A stretch of 64,000 bases of DNA. Origin: Aphrocallistes beatrix. Lineage: Eukaryota > Porifera > Hexactinellida > Sceptrulophora > Aphrocallistidae. Shown here piece after piece: positions 1 to 11,605 of the stretch (the first letter of the stretch is position 1; each line of letters opens with the position of its first letter). The notes below the pieces were generated by a model. The model did no database searches. It was not told the origin of the DNA and saw only the letters and a list, made by a program, of their open reading frames with translations. The stretch is from positions 1,860,001 to 1,924,000 of the forward strand of contig OY725498.1 of assembly GCA_963281255.1 (NCBI GenBank). Reading direction: 5' to 3'. A program made the translations under genes and the position numbers.

Positions 1-487
1 GTGCATATCAAAATATAATACACAAATGAAAAGCAAATCACCAGTCAAACTCCACTGAACCTCTCAATTCCCGATAACAGATTACCAATTTTGCTGGTTC
101 TCTAAGTCTAATCTATTTCGAAGTTTGTTCTGGACTAAACTAAAGTTAGAAAATATCCGCTCAATTGAAGCATTTATGCGCCTCACCTTAGACCTTCTAC
201 TTTTAGAAAAAAGCTTTGAACAGGATCACTGGGCCACCAACAAAATTATCATTATAAATGTAGTAACCGCGATGATTAGAGTAGGTAAGATGAACAAACT
301 GCTCTACATAAATAATAGTACGTAGTATCCTTTGATTGTTTACTTAATGCACCTCAGATTGTTGTAACTTTTAAGAAATTCCATTGTTCGTACATCAGGT
401 CTTATTAAAAATATCATTACGGAATCTCAATATAATACTGCAGAATAAGAATTTTCAATCCAAACAATTGATATCGCTAAAATTAAC
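1..487. other. No gene seen
   Basis: AT-rich sequence with stops in all frames. One 66-codon open stretch at 125-325 has no recognisable motif and no splice context, so I do not call it a gene. Confidence 0.5.
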
Positions 488-607
488 TTGATTTACAAGT
501 ACATTAGAATAAAACCCACTTTAACCCAGTTTAACCCACAAAAGGGGGTTTTAACCCGGGTTAAATCCGGGTTTAACCCGGGGGGTGGGTTAAATTAGCC
601 AACCCTG
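488..607. repeat. TTTAACCC-rich transposon end
   Basis: The motif TTTAACCC and its complement recur at short spacing on both strands. The right edge reads GCCAACCCTG, the complement of CAGGGTTGGC, a typical end of hAT-like non-autonomous elements in this window. I find no matching left end, so this is probably one truncated end. Confidence 0.45.
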
Positions 608-1107
608 ATGTCCATTCCTATGTTGACGACATTTTGGTTCATTCCAAGATAATGAATGTGTTTCGATGCAAACGATTAGACATTAGACAAAGACTGCAAA
701 GTATAATCTCACAGTTGAATTGTGAATCTGTCACATTTCCAGTCAGTATAGAGTTGCAAAAACTTTCATCTTCGTTTTCCTTAATAAACCAGTTTGAATA
801 AACAATTTATCCAGTCAAGCAAAATACTTATGGTTTAACCTGTGAAAATTCAAATATGCAAATAGTAGATTCCAATTCTCCAATTAATCATCCTCAGCAG
901 CAAAGTTTCGACTCTCTACTGTGTTCTTCTAATTACTCCAATCAACTTGAAGACAATTCATCACTGGACAATGAGCCAATCGGTATTGGTGATAGAAATA
1001 CCGGTAAGCATAGTTCAGAATCTACTAGATCCTTTGAAATATTCTTCAGTCAACATGAATGGGAAAGTGCATATCCCAACAATGCATAAGAAACACACTA
1101 AATAAGG

Positions 1108-2909
1108 AATGGACGAATATTTTCAGTCAAAAGTATCTGAATTCTATCCATATTGTGTCATTAAATTTCTCTATCACCGTATTAACAAAACCTCTTTGAC
1201 GCAAAAGTATCCTTATCTTGTAGCAGAAGCTAATTGCAAATTCGAGAAATGAGATTGAAATTTCTTATGGATACTATTCCTAAATCAGATATGTACTGAA
1301 AATATTCGTGTGGAAGTCATTGTTGATGGATCAATTTCGAATCAACATTTTGATAATAAAACCTCCTACTCTCGCAAATTATCTGGTCTGAATAAGCAAG
1401 TAATTGGTAAAAATTTGGCACTTAATTCTACTAGTAATTTTCATTACAAGCAATTTACTCAAACTTCTAGTTTAGAAGTCGCGAAGCATGAAAATCTCAA
1501 CCAATTAATAAATAAAATCTGAACAAGAATCGAAATGCAGATTCAGCGACGACATGTGGCAAGACATCGTAACTACTCAAAAGACCTATGAAACTACTAT
1601 TAAAGGAACTCATTTTAATGGTTATATCCAGACTGTTTCTCGCTATCCTATTTTAGTTTATATGCACACAGAAGATCAATTACTTCTCGTGAGAAAGCTA
1701 CAATCTAATGGTGCTACTCCAATGTAAAATCTTTAGAAATTTGTCAAAGAATACTCCACTAGAAGAAAATAATACTTACTATTGTTCTAATTTACCAGAA
1801 TTTCTAGCCACAAATTACATGTCAATATGTCCTTTATGGACCGGTTTGATCATTGGTCCTTCAAAATTTCCTGAAGAGGTCAATGCAACTTTTACTAACT
1901 CAGTCGCAGAGAATTGGATGAGAATTGTTAAAAATAATATATTAAACGAAGAATCAAAATTACGCCCCGGAGATTTTATCCGAAGAATGTATGAAGGTAT
2001 TTCTGGAAGAATCAAAGCTTTTGACTTCGCTTTCCTCCCAATAAACTGTAAAGTCATAAAGAGAACGAAATTTGAAAATAATAATATAATAGATGACTCG
2101 CAAATTGAAGAAATTTGGGAGAGACGTAAAAAAAGCGTGGATATTTTAAACCATATCAAATATCGAAAACAAGAAGTTCGATTCCATCGAAATGTGGTCG
2201 AAAAAAATAGTCCAAATCTCATAAAAAGAATCCCAAATACCTGGAGACTATTCCATCAAACTCTCAAAAATTCAAATGAATTATCAAGCGATGACAGTAT
2301 TTTCGAAATTTCGGATATTAAGCTACATTCCCAGGGACAATTCTGTCTTGTAGACTCAAGATGGCAACGCCAAAAGTGTAAATAATTGATGTTTACATTT
2401 GTTAGAGGCGTTATTTACGAGAATGAAGCTTCTGACAAGACCCTAGAACTTTGAAAATTAGCTCCTTCAAGGGAAAAACGAATATTACCAGATGGGAACT
2501 GCCTATTTAGGTATCTTTCTTATAGTCTAAAGAAATTCGTGAGTTACTAATCAATAACATGACGAACAATTATCGAGACATTTGCACAAATTATTGTGCT
2601 GCACATTATAGTCTACTCCCAGAACATCAGTGCAACACAATTGAAGAATATATTCAGAATAGTATGATGGCCCGTGTTGGGTCCTGGGGGACAGATTTAG
2701 AATTATTCTTAACAGCACAGATTGTAAAAACAGATATATTTGTATACAAAGATACCGACCATGCTTGGAGCAGATTTTCAGCACACGGTTTCAATGATAA
2801 ACGTAACATATACGATTTAACAGAAGAGAGAATATATATCCGTCTGTATTTCAACCACTTCCAACCAATTTTGAAAGTAAACACTAATGAAAAGGTGCTA
2901 AACGAATAA
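1108..2909 (+). pseudogene. Broken transposon protein: transposase-like plus OTU-like protease
   Basis: This is a series of open segments in shifting frames that read as one decayed protein. Segments at about 1110-1253, 1310-1522 and 1550-2385 carry features I associate with an invertebrate transposon protein: YPYLVAEA, GKNLALNS, FHYKQF, then SVAENWMRIVKNNIL and LRPGDFIRRMYE. A further part at 2479-2909 has the layout of an OTU cysteine protease. The catalytic loop LPDGNCLFR is at about 2485-2511 (Cys codon 2500-2502), then GSWGTDLELFLTAQ, and a terminal YFNHFQPIL whose His codon is 2856-2858. Loop and body are in different frames, consistent with a 1-base loss near 2530. Several other breaks (stops near 1090, 1250 and 1522) show it is not translated intact. 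OTU domains occur in some transposon polyproteins; which superfamily this is, I cannot say. Confidence 0.55.
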
Positions 2910-3395
2910 TATGAGTCATTGTGTGATTTTGAGGTGTCTTATTTTTGAAATGACAGAATCCTCCTAGGCTCATTTAGGTCTGTTGTGAGTGGGATGTCGA
3001 TTCAGTCAAATTTATAAGGTATTAAATGTTACGTGGAATATTACCTTGCTAACTTCACTACCATGCGAAAGTGAGCATTTTGGAGAGTGATTTGTATAAG
3101 AACCAAGTGTGAAGGGGGCATTTCAGGTTTGAAATAGTGTCCAATTGAATGTGAAAGTGGCATTTTATTTCTTGAGTGGGTACTCTGTCTATGGTATTTT
3201 AGGTCTTAATCCCACTTTCAGATTTTAGGTCTTAATCTTATTTCAAATTAGGCCTTAATCCGGAGCTCTACATTGATAAATCTTTTATCAAAATCCCACA
3301 TAGCCGTTGATCAAAATATACAGTCCCAGTAGCGTCCCTTATCAAATTCTGTCAAGTATTATTTATCATTTTAAAAGCCAATATCCAGTGACTAG
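2910..3395. other. No gene; short TTTAGGTCTTAATC repeats
   Basis: No coding signal is visible. Three imperfect copies of TTTAGGTCTTAATC lie at about 3199-3260, with blocks of GTG/CATTT text before them. This may be the 3' flank of the preceding transposon. Confidence 0.4.
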
Positions 3396-6150
3396 TTGCT
3401 AAGCTACGCTGTGTCGAAAGCACCAAACAAACAACGTAGACATCCCCGTACGGTAACCTCAGTCTTCCAGAATTTATATAACTCAAAGCCACTAACCCGT
3501 TCAGCTTCTCGTACAGGGACTCCAAACCCACCCCTCCTCAATCGTCACCCTCTCAATCCCAAACCACATCACCCTCAGAATCTCAATCTACATCACCATC
3601 ATCCTCTCACTCCCCTGACTCCTATAGTAGTTCCTCTACAGCAACCCCATCCCCATGGCCCCACACTATGCTATATAACCCCACGCCCACCCACTCCAAC
3701 TCCAATTCAAACCTCTCCCCAGCCACCTAGCCCACCAATCCAAGCGGAACCCTCTCCTGCACCCACCCCAGCTCCCAATCCCGCTTTATCACAGAACATA
3801 TCACTACCCCCCACCCGAGCAGGACCAATTCCTCTCATACCAAAACATCCATATCAAATTCCTACCTCTCACGCAACCTACCAACAACATACCCCACCGC
3901 ACGATCCAGAACTCTACCCTCCCCAACCCATCCTCTATAACCTCCCTCTCATGGCGCACCAATCCCCTCCCCAACCTATACCTCCCTTCTACCTTTCCAA
4001 TCGGCACCCACATTTTTGCCAAACAATGAATCTCACACAGCACCAGCATCAGCACCACTACCTTCTACCGCGCACCAGACCCATCCCCCTACCCAGCAAC
4101 CCAACACCTCCACAAGACCTCCCGCCACTCACGTGAAAAGTTCCACTCGGTACATGCCCGAAACCCTTCTCCATATCCCATCCAACCCAATCAACAAACT
4201 CTCCCTACAACGGGACCACCCCTTCCACCCACTTATCTATAACCCCATCTCCAACACTCTCCCCACTACACAGGCTCTAACACTCTTCCAATCAATGGAT
4301 AGCATTATCAGGTCGGTTCCCCGTAGCTTAATCTCATTTCTCATAAACCTGTTAATCGCATACGTCCATGAAAACGGGGGTTTCCACATCCCAAATCAGG
4401 TCAAGTACACTGCAAATGCCACCCAAACCAAACCTTACACTCGCCAAGCGAAAGCATATGGACTGCACCACTTACTCGCACCCTCGCCTTACGACCTTCC
4501 TAACAGGGAATCCTAAAGCTCCACGACTATAAACTTACATCCGACACTCCCCCCTCCTCACCCACGTGGAACCTACTCCAGGTCCCATTAGCCAAACCTG
4601 CCCAACACCTTTCGCAAGCAAAACGCCCTCCCCACATCCCTACCGTACAACCCAGCCCACCCACCTCTCTCCCATGCTCCCGATGCCTAACCATAGCAAC
4701 AATTCTCGCCGCCACCCAAACCCGATGCAACCTTTCCCAATCCAAACCCGAGGCAAACCGGTAAACCAATACTTAAACGACCTCCCACAGACCTCCAGTC
4801 TCTTACAGGAACACTATTCAGCCACATAGCAGGCGGGAACCCAACCATAACGAGTGCATATCATGTCCCTTTTCGCCAGTCCCTGCAAAACGCGCCCTAT
4901 TCTCACAGTCCACAACGAACCCACTCTCGGAACAGGACCAATACCAAAATTCACGAAATCCATAAAAGTAGATGTACACACAACGGCCCCCTCTCCCTTC
5001 TCCCTGGCAAGCCCGCAATTTCATCCTCCATACTAATACCCGCATAATGCAAAACCTCATTTTCGATACCCCTTTTCACTAAGGGAGGCAGGTGACACCC
5101 CCTCTCCTGCCTCCCCCTATCAACCTACCTATCCCATACCTGCGACCAATGTATCCACCGATCTCACCTATAAACCTCCATCCAAATTTACTCCCTCTAC
5201 AACTCCCATCAACTAGCTCTTACCTTACAAGCCTTAATGCAATACGGCACAGCCTTCCGACTCCCCCAAGAACCCTCTCCCGCCCCTTTCCTTACATCTT
5301 TCTCCCATCTACTAAAACTCAATACCAACACCCCTCCAGTTACCCGCTTTACAATCCCTACTCCCCAAACACTGACCCAGAGAACCTACGCCAAACTCCT
5401 CAAAACGTTCAAAGGACCAGACCTGGTAAAAATCGCCAATGACACCCTAACAAATCTCTACCACCTCTACATCAAAGAAAAGGCAACCCTAGTCAATCCA
5501 GCAGACTACCTAACAGCGTTCAACGACTTATTCAAAGCCTTAATACCCATAGACCCATTCGTTAAGACCACCCCTACAGATGACAGACCCCCTATATTAT
5601 ATTTCAAACTTAAGACGCACAAACAAGCCCTCCAAACATCTACCACTTCCCATCCCGAAAGATATACCTACAACCTTACTCCTCCACCCTTCTCCCAATC
5701 GTCCGCACCATCCTAAACCACAAAAGCTAAATTTAATGCCTATGAGCCAATTACCTCCGCCAGCTCATCACCCCCATCATACAAGCTAACTTCCTTACAT
5801 CAGACGTTTATGAAACAATAGACAACTATGTGCGAATGGCTCCCCAACCTCTCTATACACAGGGGGCATAGAGCAATTCTATCCCTCTACCCCGCATACC
5901 CTTATCATGGACGCCTTCGCTTACTACCATCCCTCGAACAAACCCGAATCGGATCTCCTAAGCAAACTCCTCAACTATAACTTTATAGCAGAAAGCCAAC
6001 ACATCTACCACCTCGGAGACCAAGGTATACCAACGGGCCTAACCCTTGCCCCAGAACTAGCCAGAATGGCAACAGCCTTCCTCCTCAAAGATTACGAACC
6101 ACCCCCACACCAACTTCTTCTCCCTTACCATCCAGCCATTCCGGCAACCT
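3396..6150 (+). mobile_element. C-rich retroelement remnant with RT-like motifs
   Basis: About 2.7 kb where the plus strand is extremely rich in C and poor in G, unlike everything around it. All plus frames therefore read as proline/threonine/serine-rich peptide. The 3' part looks like reverse transcriptase. The frame starting at 5237 has PPILYFKLKTHK (about 5590-5625), resembling the P-x-x-Y-x-L-P-K-x-H-K box of Penelope-like and related RTs. The frame at 5907 has QGIPTGLTLAPELARMATAF (about 6021-6080), matching the Q-G-x-x-x-G-x-x-x-A-P-x-x-A box of RT motif B. I see no catalytic Y/F-x-D-D box downstream, because hAT sequence begins near 6150. Frameshifts and stops separate the pieces, so it is inactive. 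A Penelope-like origin is my best guess; another non-LTR type is possible. Confidence 0.45.
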
Positions 6151-6793
6151 GTTCGAAAGAAATTGCATTTATCTGCGAGTATTGCGACGTGATGTGTCCA
6201 TTGGCTACGGCTCTTAATATTCTTGAGTGCGAAAAACATGTTTCTTGGTTATCTGTTGCCAACCATTGCAACGGTTGAAAACAGCTAAGATCTTTGCAAG
6301 CTCAACTAACTTACTGTGCTTGTCTTGTGCAAGGTATTTTGGAAGGATTTGAGAAAAGGTTTGGAGATTACTATTCAAACAAGAAATTTATTTTGGCCAG
6401 TGTCACTATCCCAAAATTCAAAACAGGATGGATCTTGGATGAAGAAAAACGGCTATATCTCTTTTACAAAAGGAGGTAGATGGGTTAAGTGAAATGGAAT
6501 TTTCTTCTGGTAGCTCGGAAAGAGGATCTGAAGAGGACTTCTTTAGTTCAATGACATATCATCATGAAACCAAGTTGAACGTGGTTAACGAATATTTTGC
6601 ATCAAAGGGCAAAGAAATAGAGTCTTTGAAATATCACCCACTCATAGAAAAGGTTTTCCGAAGATACAATACTACCCTTCCTTCGTCAGCATCTGTCGAA
6701 CGACTCTTCAGTCATGCGGGCGGCATCTTTGGGAAAAACGGACATTCGTTACGAGATAATACTTTTGAAATGTTAAATAAGGAGCTCTATTAG
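6150..6793 (+). pseudogene. Degraded hAT transposase, C-terminal part
   Basis: Coding remains of a hAT-superfamily transposase in several frames. The segment at 6154-6260 begins with EIAFICEYCDVMCPLATALN. The segment at about 6290-6480 includes LQAQLTYCACLVQGILEGFE. The 99-codon segment at 6494-6793 ends in the dimerisation signature SSASVERLFSHAG (about 6683-6721) followed by LRDNTFEMLNKELY. At least two frameshifts or stops interrupt it (near 6278 and 6477). It abuts the C-rich element directly, so one probably inserted into the other. No terminal repeats were identified. hAT transposases cut and paste DNA in the nucleus; this copy cannot. Confidence 0.75.
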
Positions 6794-7519
6794 ATATGTA
6801 TGTTTATTGCTTGCGAGTTTACACATACAATTTGTAGTAAGAATAGTACTTTTAGTAACCAATGAATTTCGTGTTGTATTCTATTAGTTATGAGGGGAGG
6901 AGCCTTCAGCGAGCAATAACAAAATAATCAATGCGGATCATATTAATCGCCATCTTAAGACGTTCGGTCTTAAGATCGATCTTAAATGTTAGTGAATACC
7001 AATCTTAGTGAATATGACAAGATTAGGGCATTAGGATCTTTAGATCCATGATCGAGATCGGATCGAAACTTTTACTGAATTCGATCCGATCCTTTTTCTT
7101 TTTAATCCCCAAGTTGGAGGTGAAAGTGTTGAAATTTATGTTGATTAAATATATTTTTTAATGTGTTTTATGGTTTGAATACTAACTTAAGCACTAAGTA
7201 GGCCCCAGCCTGCCGCAGACGGACGGACATTGCACGCCGTCCATGCCATAAGGCAAAATGATAGTCCTCTGACTATTATTGAAAGGATCTTGTTGGGGAT
7301 CGTGATCGGATCGAAGATCCTTTTATAAGTTAGGATCGGGATCTGGATCTAGATCCTTTTTTTGAGGATCGACTAATACCCTATCTACAACATATAAGAC
7401 TTCAAAAAAAATCGGTCCACTAGATTTCCAGGATAGTCTGGAGGAATGTCATAAACTCCTATAACAGGAGCTGTAGTAAAATGTAATTATTAAAAGTGAA
7501 ATTTATTGCTACAACTGAC
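6794..7519. repeat. Non-coding; GATC-rich inverted sequence
   Basis: No gene. Between about 6955 and 7375 the words GATCGGATCG, CGATCCGATCC and AGGATC recur on both strands, giving local fold-back potential (for example 7050-7100). This looks like decayed short-transposon sequence. Sequence from 7519 leftward is probably the intron or flank following the Ig exon that ends at 7520. Confidence 0.35.
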
Positions 7520-8278
7520 CTTCCGATGTAATACCAATTTGGATAGCCAACACCTCATGTCCATCCCAATTGTTAACAAAAAACCTGTACAATCCTCCTT
7601 GAGTAACATGAAATGTTGAGAAGGTTAGGTTGTTTGAAGCAATAAGGCTGTTATCAGGCAACTGCCATCTTCCAGCCAGGTTAGTACTCAGAACTACACT
7701 CTGTGTCAGCACAGTAACTGAAGCTGAGTTAATGTTAGGAGGTAGGAGTGAGAATGAATGGAGAGTTCCGGTGTGTAGTGTTATTACGGGAGGACCTGGG
7801 ATATCAGATAATTTATAATTAACATGATTAAAAATTTCAGTTTTTCGAGCTTTAACTCTGTCATTAAGGTTTTTTGCTACCCCTTTGAAGAAAGTTTTCA
7901 GTAAATTAGTTTCTCTTTTCATTCATTCAATCATTTCTGTGGTTATAATAATTGAAAAGTCGCATTTAAAAACAATGAAAATATATTGTAAGTAGAAATC
8001 AAAAAAATTAAATATAATTGAAAAAAAATTGTTGCTACCTTGAATATTCAGTTCTACGTAGACAATAGAGTGTCCTGTGTCTGTATCAACACACCGTATC
8101 TCCTGACTGTTAGAGCTACGCAGGTGGCTAACATTGAGTGGATTAGAGTACAATACTGCTGAGTTAGTCAGTTTCCATCTGAAGCTAGGGAGTGAGTAGG
8201 ATTCAACCTGGCAGAGAAGTTGAATGTCTGTACTGTCTATCTCCAGTGTGTAAGTGTACGTGGATGCATTCACTGGTA
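7520..8278 (-). CDS. Two Ig-like domain exons of a cell-surface protein (partial gene)
   Basis: On the minus strand, exon a runs 8278 to 8039 (acceptor AG at 8280-8279, donor GTAGCA from 8038). Exon b runs 7795 to 7520 (acceptor CCCAG, donor GTCAGT from 7519). Both splice junctions are phase 1 and the exons are 240 and 276 nt, the usual one-domain-per-exon layout of immunoglobulin-superfamily genes. Exon a has IQLLCQVES then FRWKLTNS and IRCVDTDTG, the C...W...C pattern of an Ig fold. Exon b opens GPPVITL and has VVLSTNLAGRWQLP and GLYRFFVNN; its second Cys is replaced, so this fold is atypical. I cannot find the exons before or after. The locus lies 3.3 kb downstream of the CTLD-Ig gene on the same strand, so these may be its distal exons or a separate gene. 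Confidence 0.6.
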
Positions 8279-8402
8279 CTATGTTAAAATGTAACGGTGA
8301 AGATATGGTTCATGGTGTTTGAAATATTTACATACAATGCGGGAATTGCACCTTTAATAGAATACTTGTGAATTAGCTAAAGCATTTTCGCAACTACAAG
8401 GC

Positions 8403-8571
8403 CAGTGGTTCCCAACCTGGGGTCCATGGACCTCTTAGTGGTCCACATAAGATATCAGGGGGCCCACAGGATTCGAAATTTTGTGTTCCGGTTAATAGGA
8501 GGGGAGGGGTCCACAGAATATAGGAAAATTTTTATAGGGGGTCCACAGCCCAAAAATGTTGAAACCCGCTG
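8403..8571. mobile_element. hAT-like MITE, 169 bp
   Basis: Ends are CAGTGGTTCCCAACC and, inverted, CAGCGGGTTTCAAC. It is flanked by 8-bp repeats TACAAGGC (8395-8402) and TACTAGGC (8572-8579), one mismatch, as expected of an old hAT target duplication. No coding capacity. Confidence 0.8.
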
Positions 8572-8676
8572 TACTAGGCTGTACAAGGGCTGCAGAAGCA
8601 GCTGGAATGCAGTTAGGACAGGCCTGATTGGCCTGACCGCTTCCACAAACCCTGAAATATTAATGTTACACATAGT

Positions 8677-8843
8677 CAGGGTTTCATACAGAGGGTGGTA
8701 GGGGGGGCACTTGACCCCCCTAGAAATAAAATGAAGAAATACAATGAAGCATTAAATGAAGAGATATGATCTAGTGCCTGCCCCCTTTCAAATTAAGATA
8801 TCCCAGATTGCCCCCTTGCATGCAAATCCTGTATGAAACACTG
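8677..8843. mobile_element. CAGGGTTTCATACAG MITE, copy 1
   Basis: 167 bp with ends CAGGGTTTCATACAG and CTGTATGAAACACTG. It is flanked on both sides by the 5-bp duplication ATAGT. Nearly identical to the copy at 9005-9169, so movement was recent. A 5-bp duplication fits the hAT5-type group rather than classical hAT (8 bp). Confidence 0.8.
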
Positions 8844-8928
8844 ATAGTTGCTTATTTTATAGGATTTTTCTAACGAGCAGCTGTGTTGTTAGTATATTTC
8901 CAACAACCTAGGTTACTCAGAGCTTAGT

Positions 8929-9004
8929 ATACACTGCCCGGACATAAGTATTTAACAAACATTTCATTATTTCTCATACAAATATTATTAAAATTCATGA
9001 TAAT
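8929..9004. repeat. Tc1-like terminal repeat fragment
   Basis: Begins CACTGCCCGGACATAAGTAT, similar to the ends of the Tc1-type elements near 56430 and 62645 (CCCGGACAAAAGTATTC). The remainder is interrupted by the MITE that starts at 9005. Confidence 0.5.
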
Positions 9005-9169
9005 CAGGGTTTCATACAGAGGATGGTAGGGGGGGCACTTGACCCCCTAGAAATAAAATGAGAAATACAATGAAGCATTAAATGAAGAGATATGATCTAG
9101 TGCCTGCCCCCTTTCAAATTAAGATATCCCAGATTGCCCCCTTGCATGCAAATCCTGTATGAAACACTG
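9005..9169. mobile_element. CAGGGTTTCATACAG MITE, copy 2
   Basis: 165 bp, same ends and interior as copy 1, flanked by the 5-bp duplication ATAAT on both sides. Differs from copy 1 by only a few bases and small gaps. Confidence 0.8.
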
Positions 9170-9408
9170 ATAATGAATACATAAACTGTAAAGGATGCAA
9201 CTACTTGTAATCGGATTTTAGATTCGAAATATAAACATTCGAATTTGCCGTAGTAGAATATTTGTAATTAATTATTCATTCTCAACGTTTTCATTTTATT
9301 ATTCAGTCTAATTTGTGCCACGTATGTCCATTGATCGAATATCTCGGGTGGCACAGGTTGATAATTTTATTCACTGGGTTGAACAATTTGTTAGAAATCT
9401 TCAACAAC

Positions 9409-11426
9409 TTAGGGCATTTAAAAAGTTATCATCCCATATCTGTATCTAAAATGATAGTGAAAATAGGATATTTTCGATTTGTCCATTGTATTCCTTAGGG
9501 GATCAGGTACCAATTTGTATATTGGCTTATTTTAAGAGGACAATTATTGTGGTTCCTACATTAGATTTTTGTACGGATTAGAGTCGTGTCGAAAAGTTGG
9601 AATCTTCCCATTGGAATGGCATAAAACTAAATTTGGAGAATAAAAATTGTGAAAATCGTAAAATAAGATCATTAAAAGGTTAAATAATTAAGAACCAATG
9701 TGAAAGAGTAAACGGGAGGTGTTCAATAGAATTGCTCGTGTTGAAAAAATATCATGCCACTTTTAGTGGATTTTTGGCTAATTTGTGTGGTTTACTACTA
9801 CTACTTTTGTCCCACTTTTTAAGGTTGGTGTTTCCCATGCGAAACTTGTTTTTTATTATAAATGTGCCCAAATTGCTTTTTTATCATTTTTAGATCCTTA
9901 TAGGGGTTCTAAAAAATAATCCCGATTTTTATAACTCCAGCCCCAATATTTCGCCACTTTGAGCCACTTGTATCACCTGGTGTCGCTCTAAAAACGACAC
10001 ATTTTAAATGCGAAATGTCCCACAGCTATAACTTCTTTCAACAGTGTCAGATCATCTTTTTAATGCTGAATTCATGCTCAGAACTAGATTTCCAGCAATT
10101 TGATATATATATTGGCCATATTTGGAAACATTTTTGTTTGACCGTGCCTAGCAACGGCCAGGAATTTTTTAACATTCCTGACCGTTGCTAGGAAAAGGCA
10201 ACCAAAAATATTTCCAAATATGGTCAATATATATATCAAATTGCTGGAAATTTAGTGCTGAGTACGAATTCAGTATTCAAATAACGACCTGGCATAGTCA
10301 AATAAAGTTATAGGTATGGGATTTCGGCGGAAACTGTCGGACATAGTCATTTTTGGGCCCCCAGTGATAACTGTCAACTTTTTCACACTTTTGAAGGTGA
10401 CATGATGTTAAAATATTTGATATGTCATATTTTGAAGTTAAGTATTACTATAAGTTGTTGATTTAGGATGTTTTGATGTTATTTATTATCAGAATACAGT
10501 AAAAACAAATGGAAATCAAGCCTTTCCGAAGAAAATTGCTTTGTAGCCAGTTTTTAGCACTTAAAAAAATCCATTTACAAAGAAGGAATCTCTAGTTACA
10601 AAGGTCGTAGAGTTAAAAACTCGACGGTTTTAGAAAGATCTCGTCACGTAGAACAAAATGATAGAGACACATTTTTGATATTCTACTTTAGAAAAAAGTT
10701 AAAATATTTTTCCTGACGAAAATCTGCCTCTAAATTTTGTATAAACGAAATTTGAAAGAAAAAATTATTTGGGTTAAAATTGAAAATTCTATTCCTATTA
10801 TTTTCTTAATTTAACCATTTCGTGCAAGAATAATTGAGTAAAAGAGGCATAAGGCATTAAAGTTTCTTTGAATGTCCTCTATAAATTAGGTCATTTGGGA
10901 AAAAAAAAAATTTTCTCTTACTTCTTGGGCTCCCGAAAAGTGTATTTTTGCAGATAACTCATCGAGAATAGTTTCCACCAAAAATTTCAGGATAAAATAA
11001 TGAAAACTTTTAAAGTTAGTTCTGGAAGGAAACACCAACCTTAAGTGGCGACACTTAAAAAGTGGGACCAAAGTAGTAGTAGTAAACCACTTCAAAACAC
11101 ATTATTCCCTCAGCATAAAACTAGAATACTTTTAGAGAAGTCAATTTATATGTTACTAGTTTATGCGTATAATTCGATGGAGGAATCAGTTTTAATCTAA
11201 TTTTGCTCAGAATTGAAATATATCAAAGGGAACCCCAAAAATCTCGTTCAAAGGTATTACCTTAAACCGATGTACAAAAATCTAATGTAGGAACCACAAT
11301 AATTGTCCTCTTAAAATAAACCAATATATAAATTGGGAGCTGATTCCCTAAGGAATACAATGGACAAATCGAAAATATCATATTTTCACTATCATTTAAG
11401 ATACAGATTTGGAATGAATGCCCTAA
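9409..11426. mobile_element. Long-terminal-inverted-repeat element, copy 1 (with insert)
   Basis: Outer ends are TTAGGGCATTTA and its complement TGAATGCCCTAA. Inverted arms of more than 150 bp contain shared text such as GGTTCCTACATTAGATTTTT. A second copy, in the opposite orientation, lies at about 31625-32347. Copy 1 has a duplicated centre (TAGTAGTAGTAAACCAC on both sides) and a TTAA-flanked insert at 9823-11040. No coding capacity is seen. The autonomous partner is unknown. Confidence 0.65.
9823..11040. mobile_element. TTAA-flanked non-autonomous element with internal palindrome
   Basis: 1218 bp starting GGTTGGTGTTTCC and ending GGAAACACCAACC, flanked by TTAA at 9819-9822 and 11041-11044. 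TTAA duplication is typical of piggyBac and some Kolobok-type elements. Its first third contains a palindrome with about 150-bp arms (roughly 10000-10150 and 10190-10340) whose tips read CCTAGCAACGG and CCGTTGCTAGG. The rest is AT-rich and non-coding. Confidence 0.65.
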
Positions 11427-11605
11427 GTATAGCCAAGTCAAAAATGTAGATTTCGAAAGTTTGAATGCATTTCCCTTCATGAAAGATCCAATTCAGTACT
11501 ATCTATATGGAAAAGAATGAGTGTTCAAATTCTTTTGTCCAGTTAGTAATTACTAATTACCTGTGAAAAATGAAGAATCCTGCAACCAAACACCATAGAT
11601 CCTAC

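Noticed and set aside
125-325. 66-codon open frame near the left edge
   Set aside because: Short, no motif, in AT-rich DNA; chance is the simplest explanation.
488-607. Telomere-like TTAACCC repeats
   Set aside because: Irregular spacing, both orientations, and a CAGGGTTGGC-type end point to a MITE rather than telomeric DNA.
3396-5060. Proline-rich open frames as host genes
   Set aside because: All three plus frames look proline/threonine-rich because of C-rich composition, and none carries a domain or plausible start; they are treated as part of the element.
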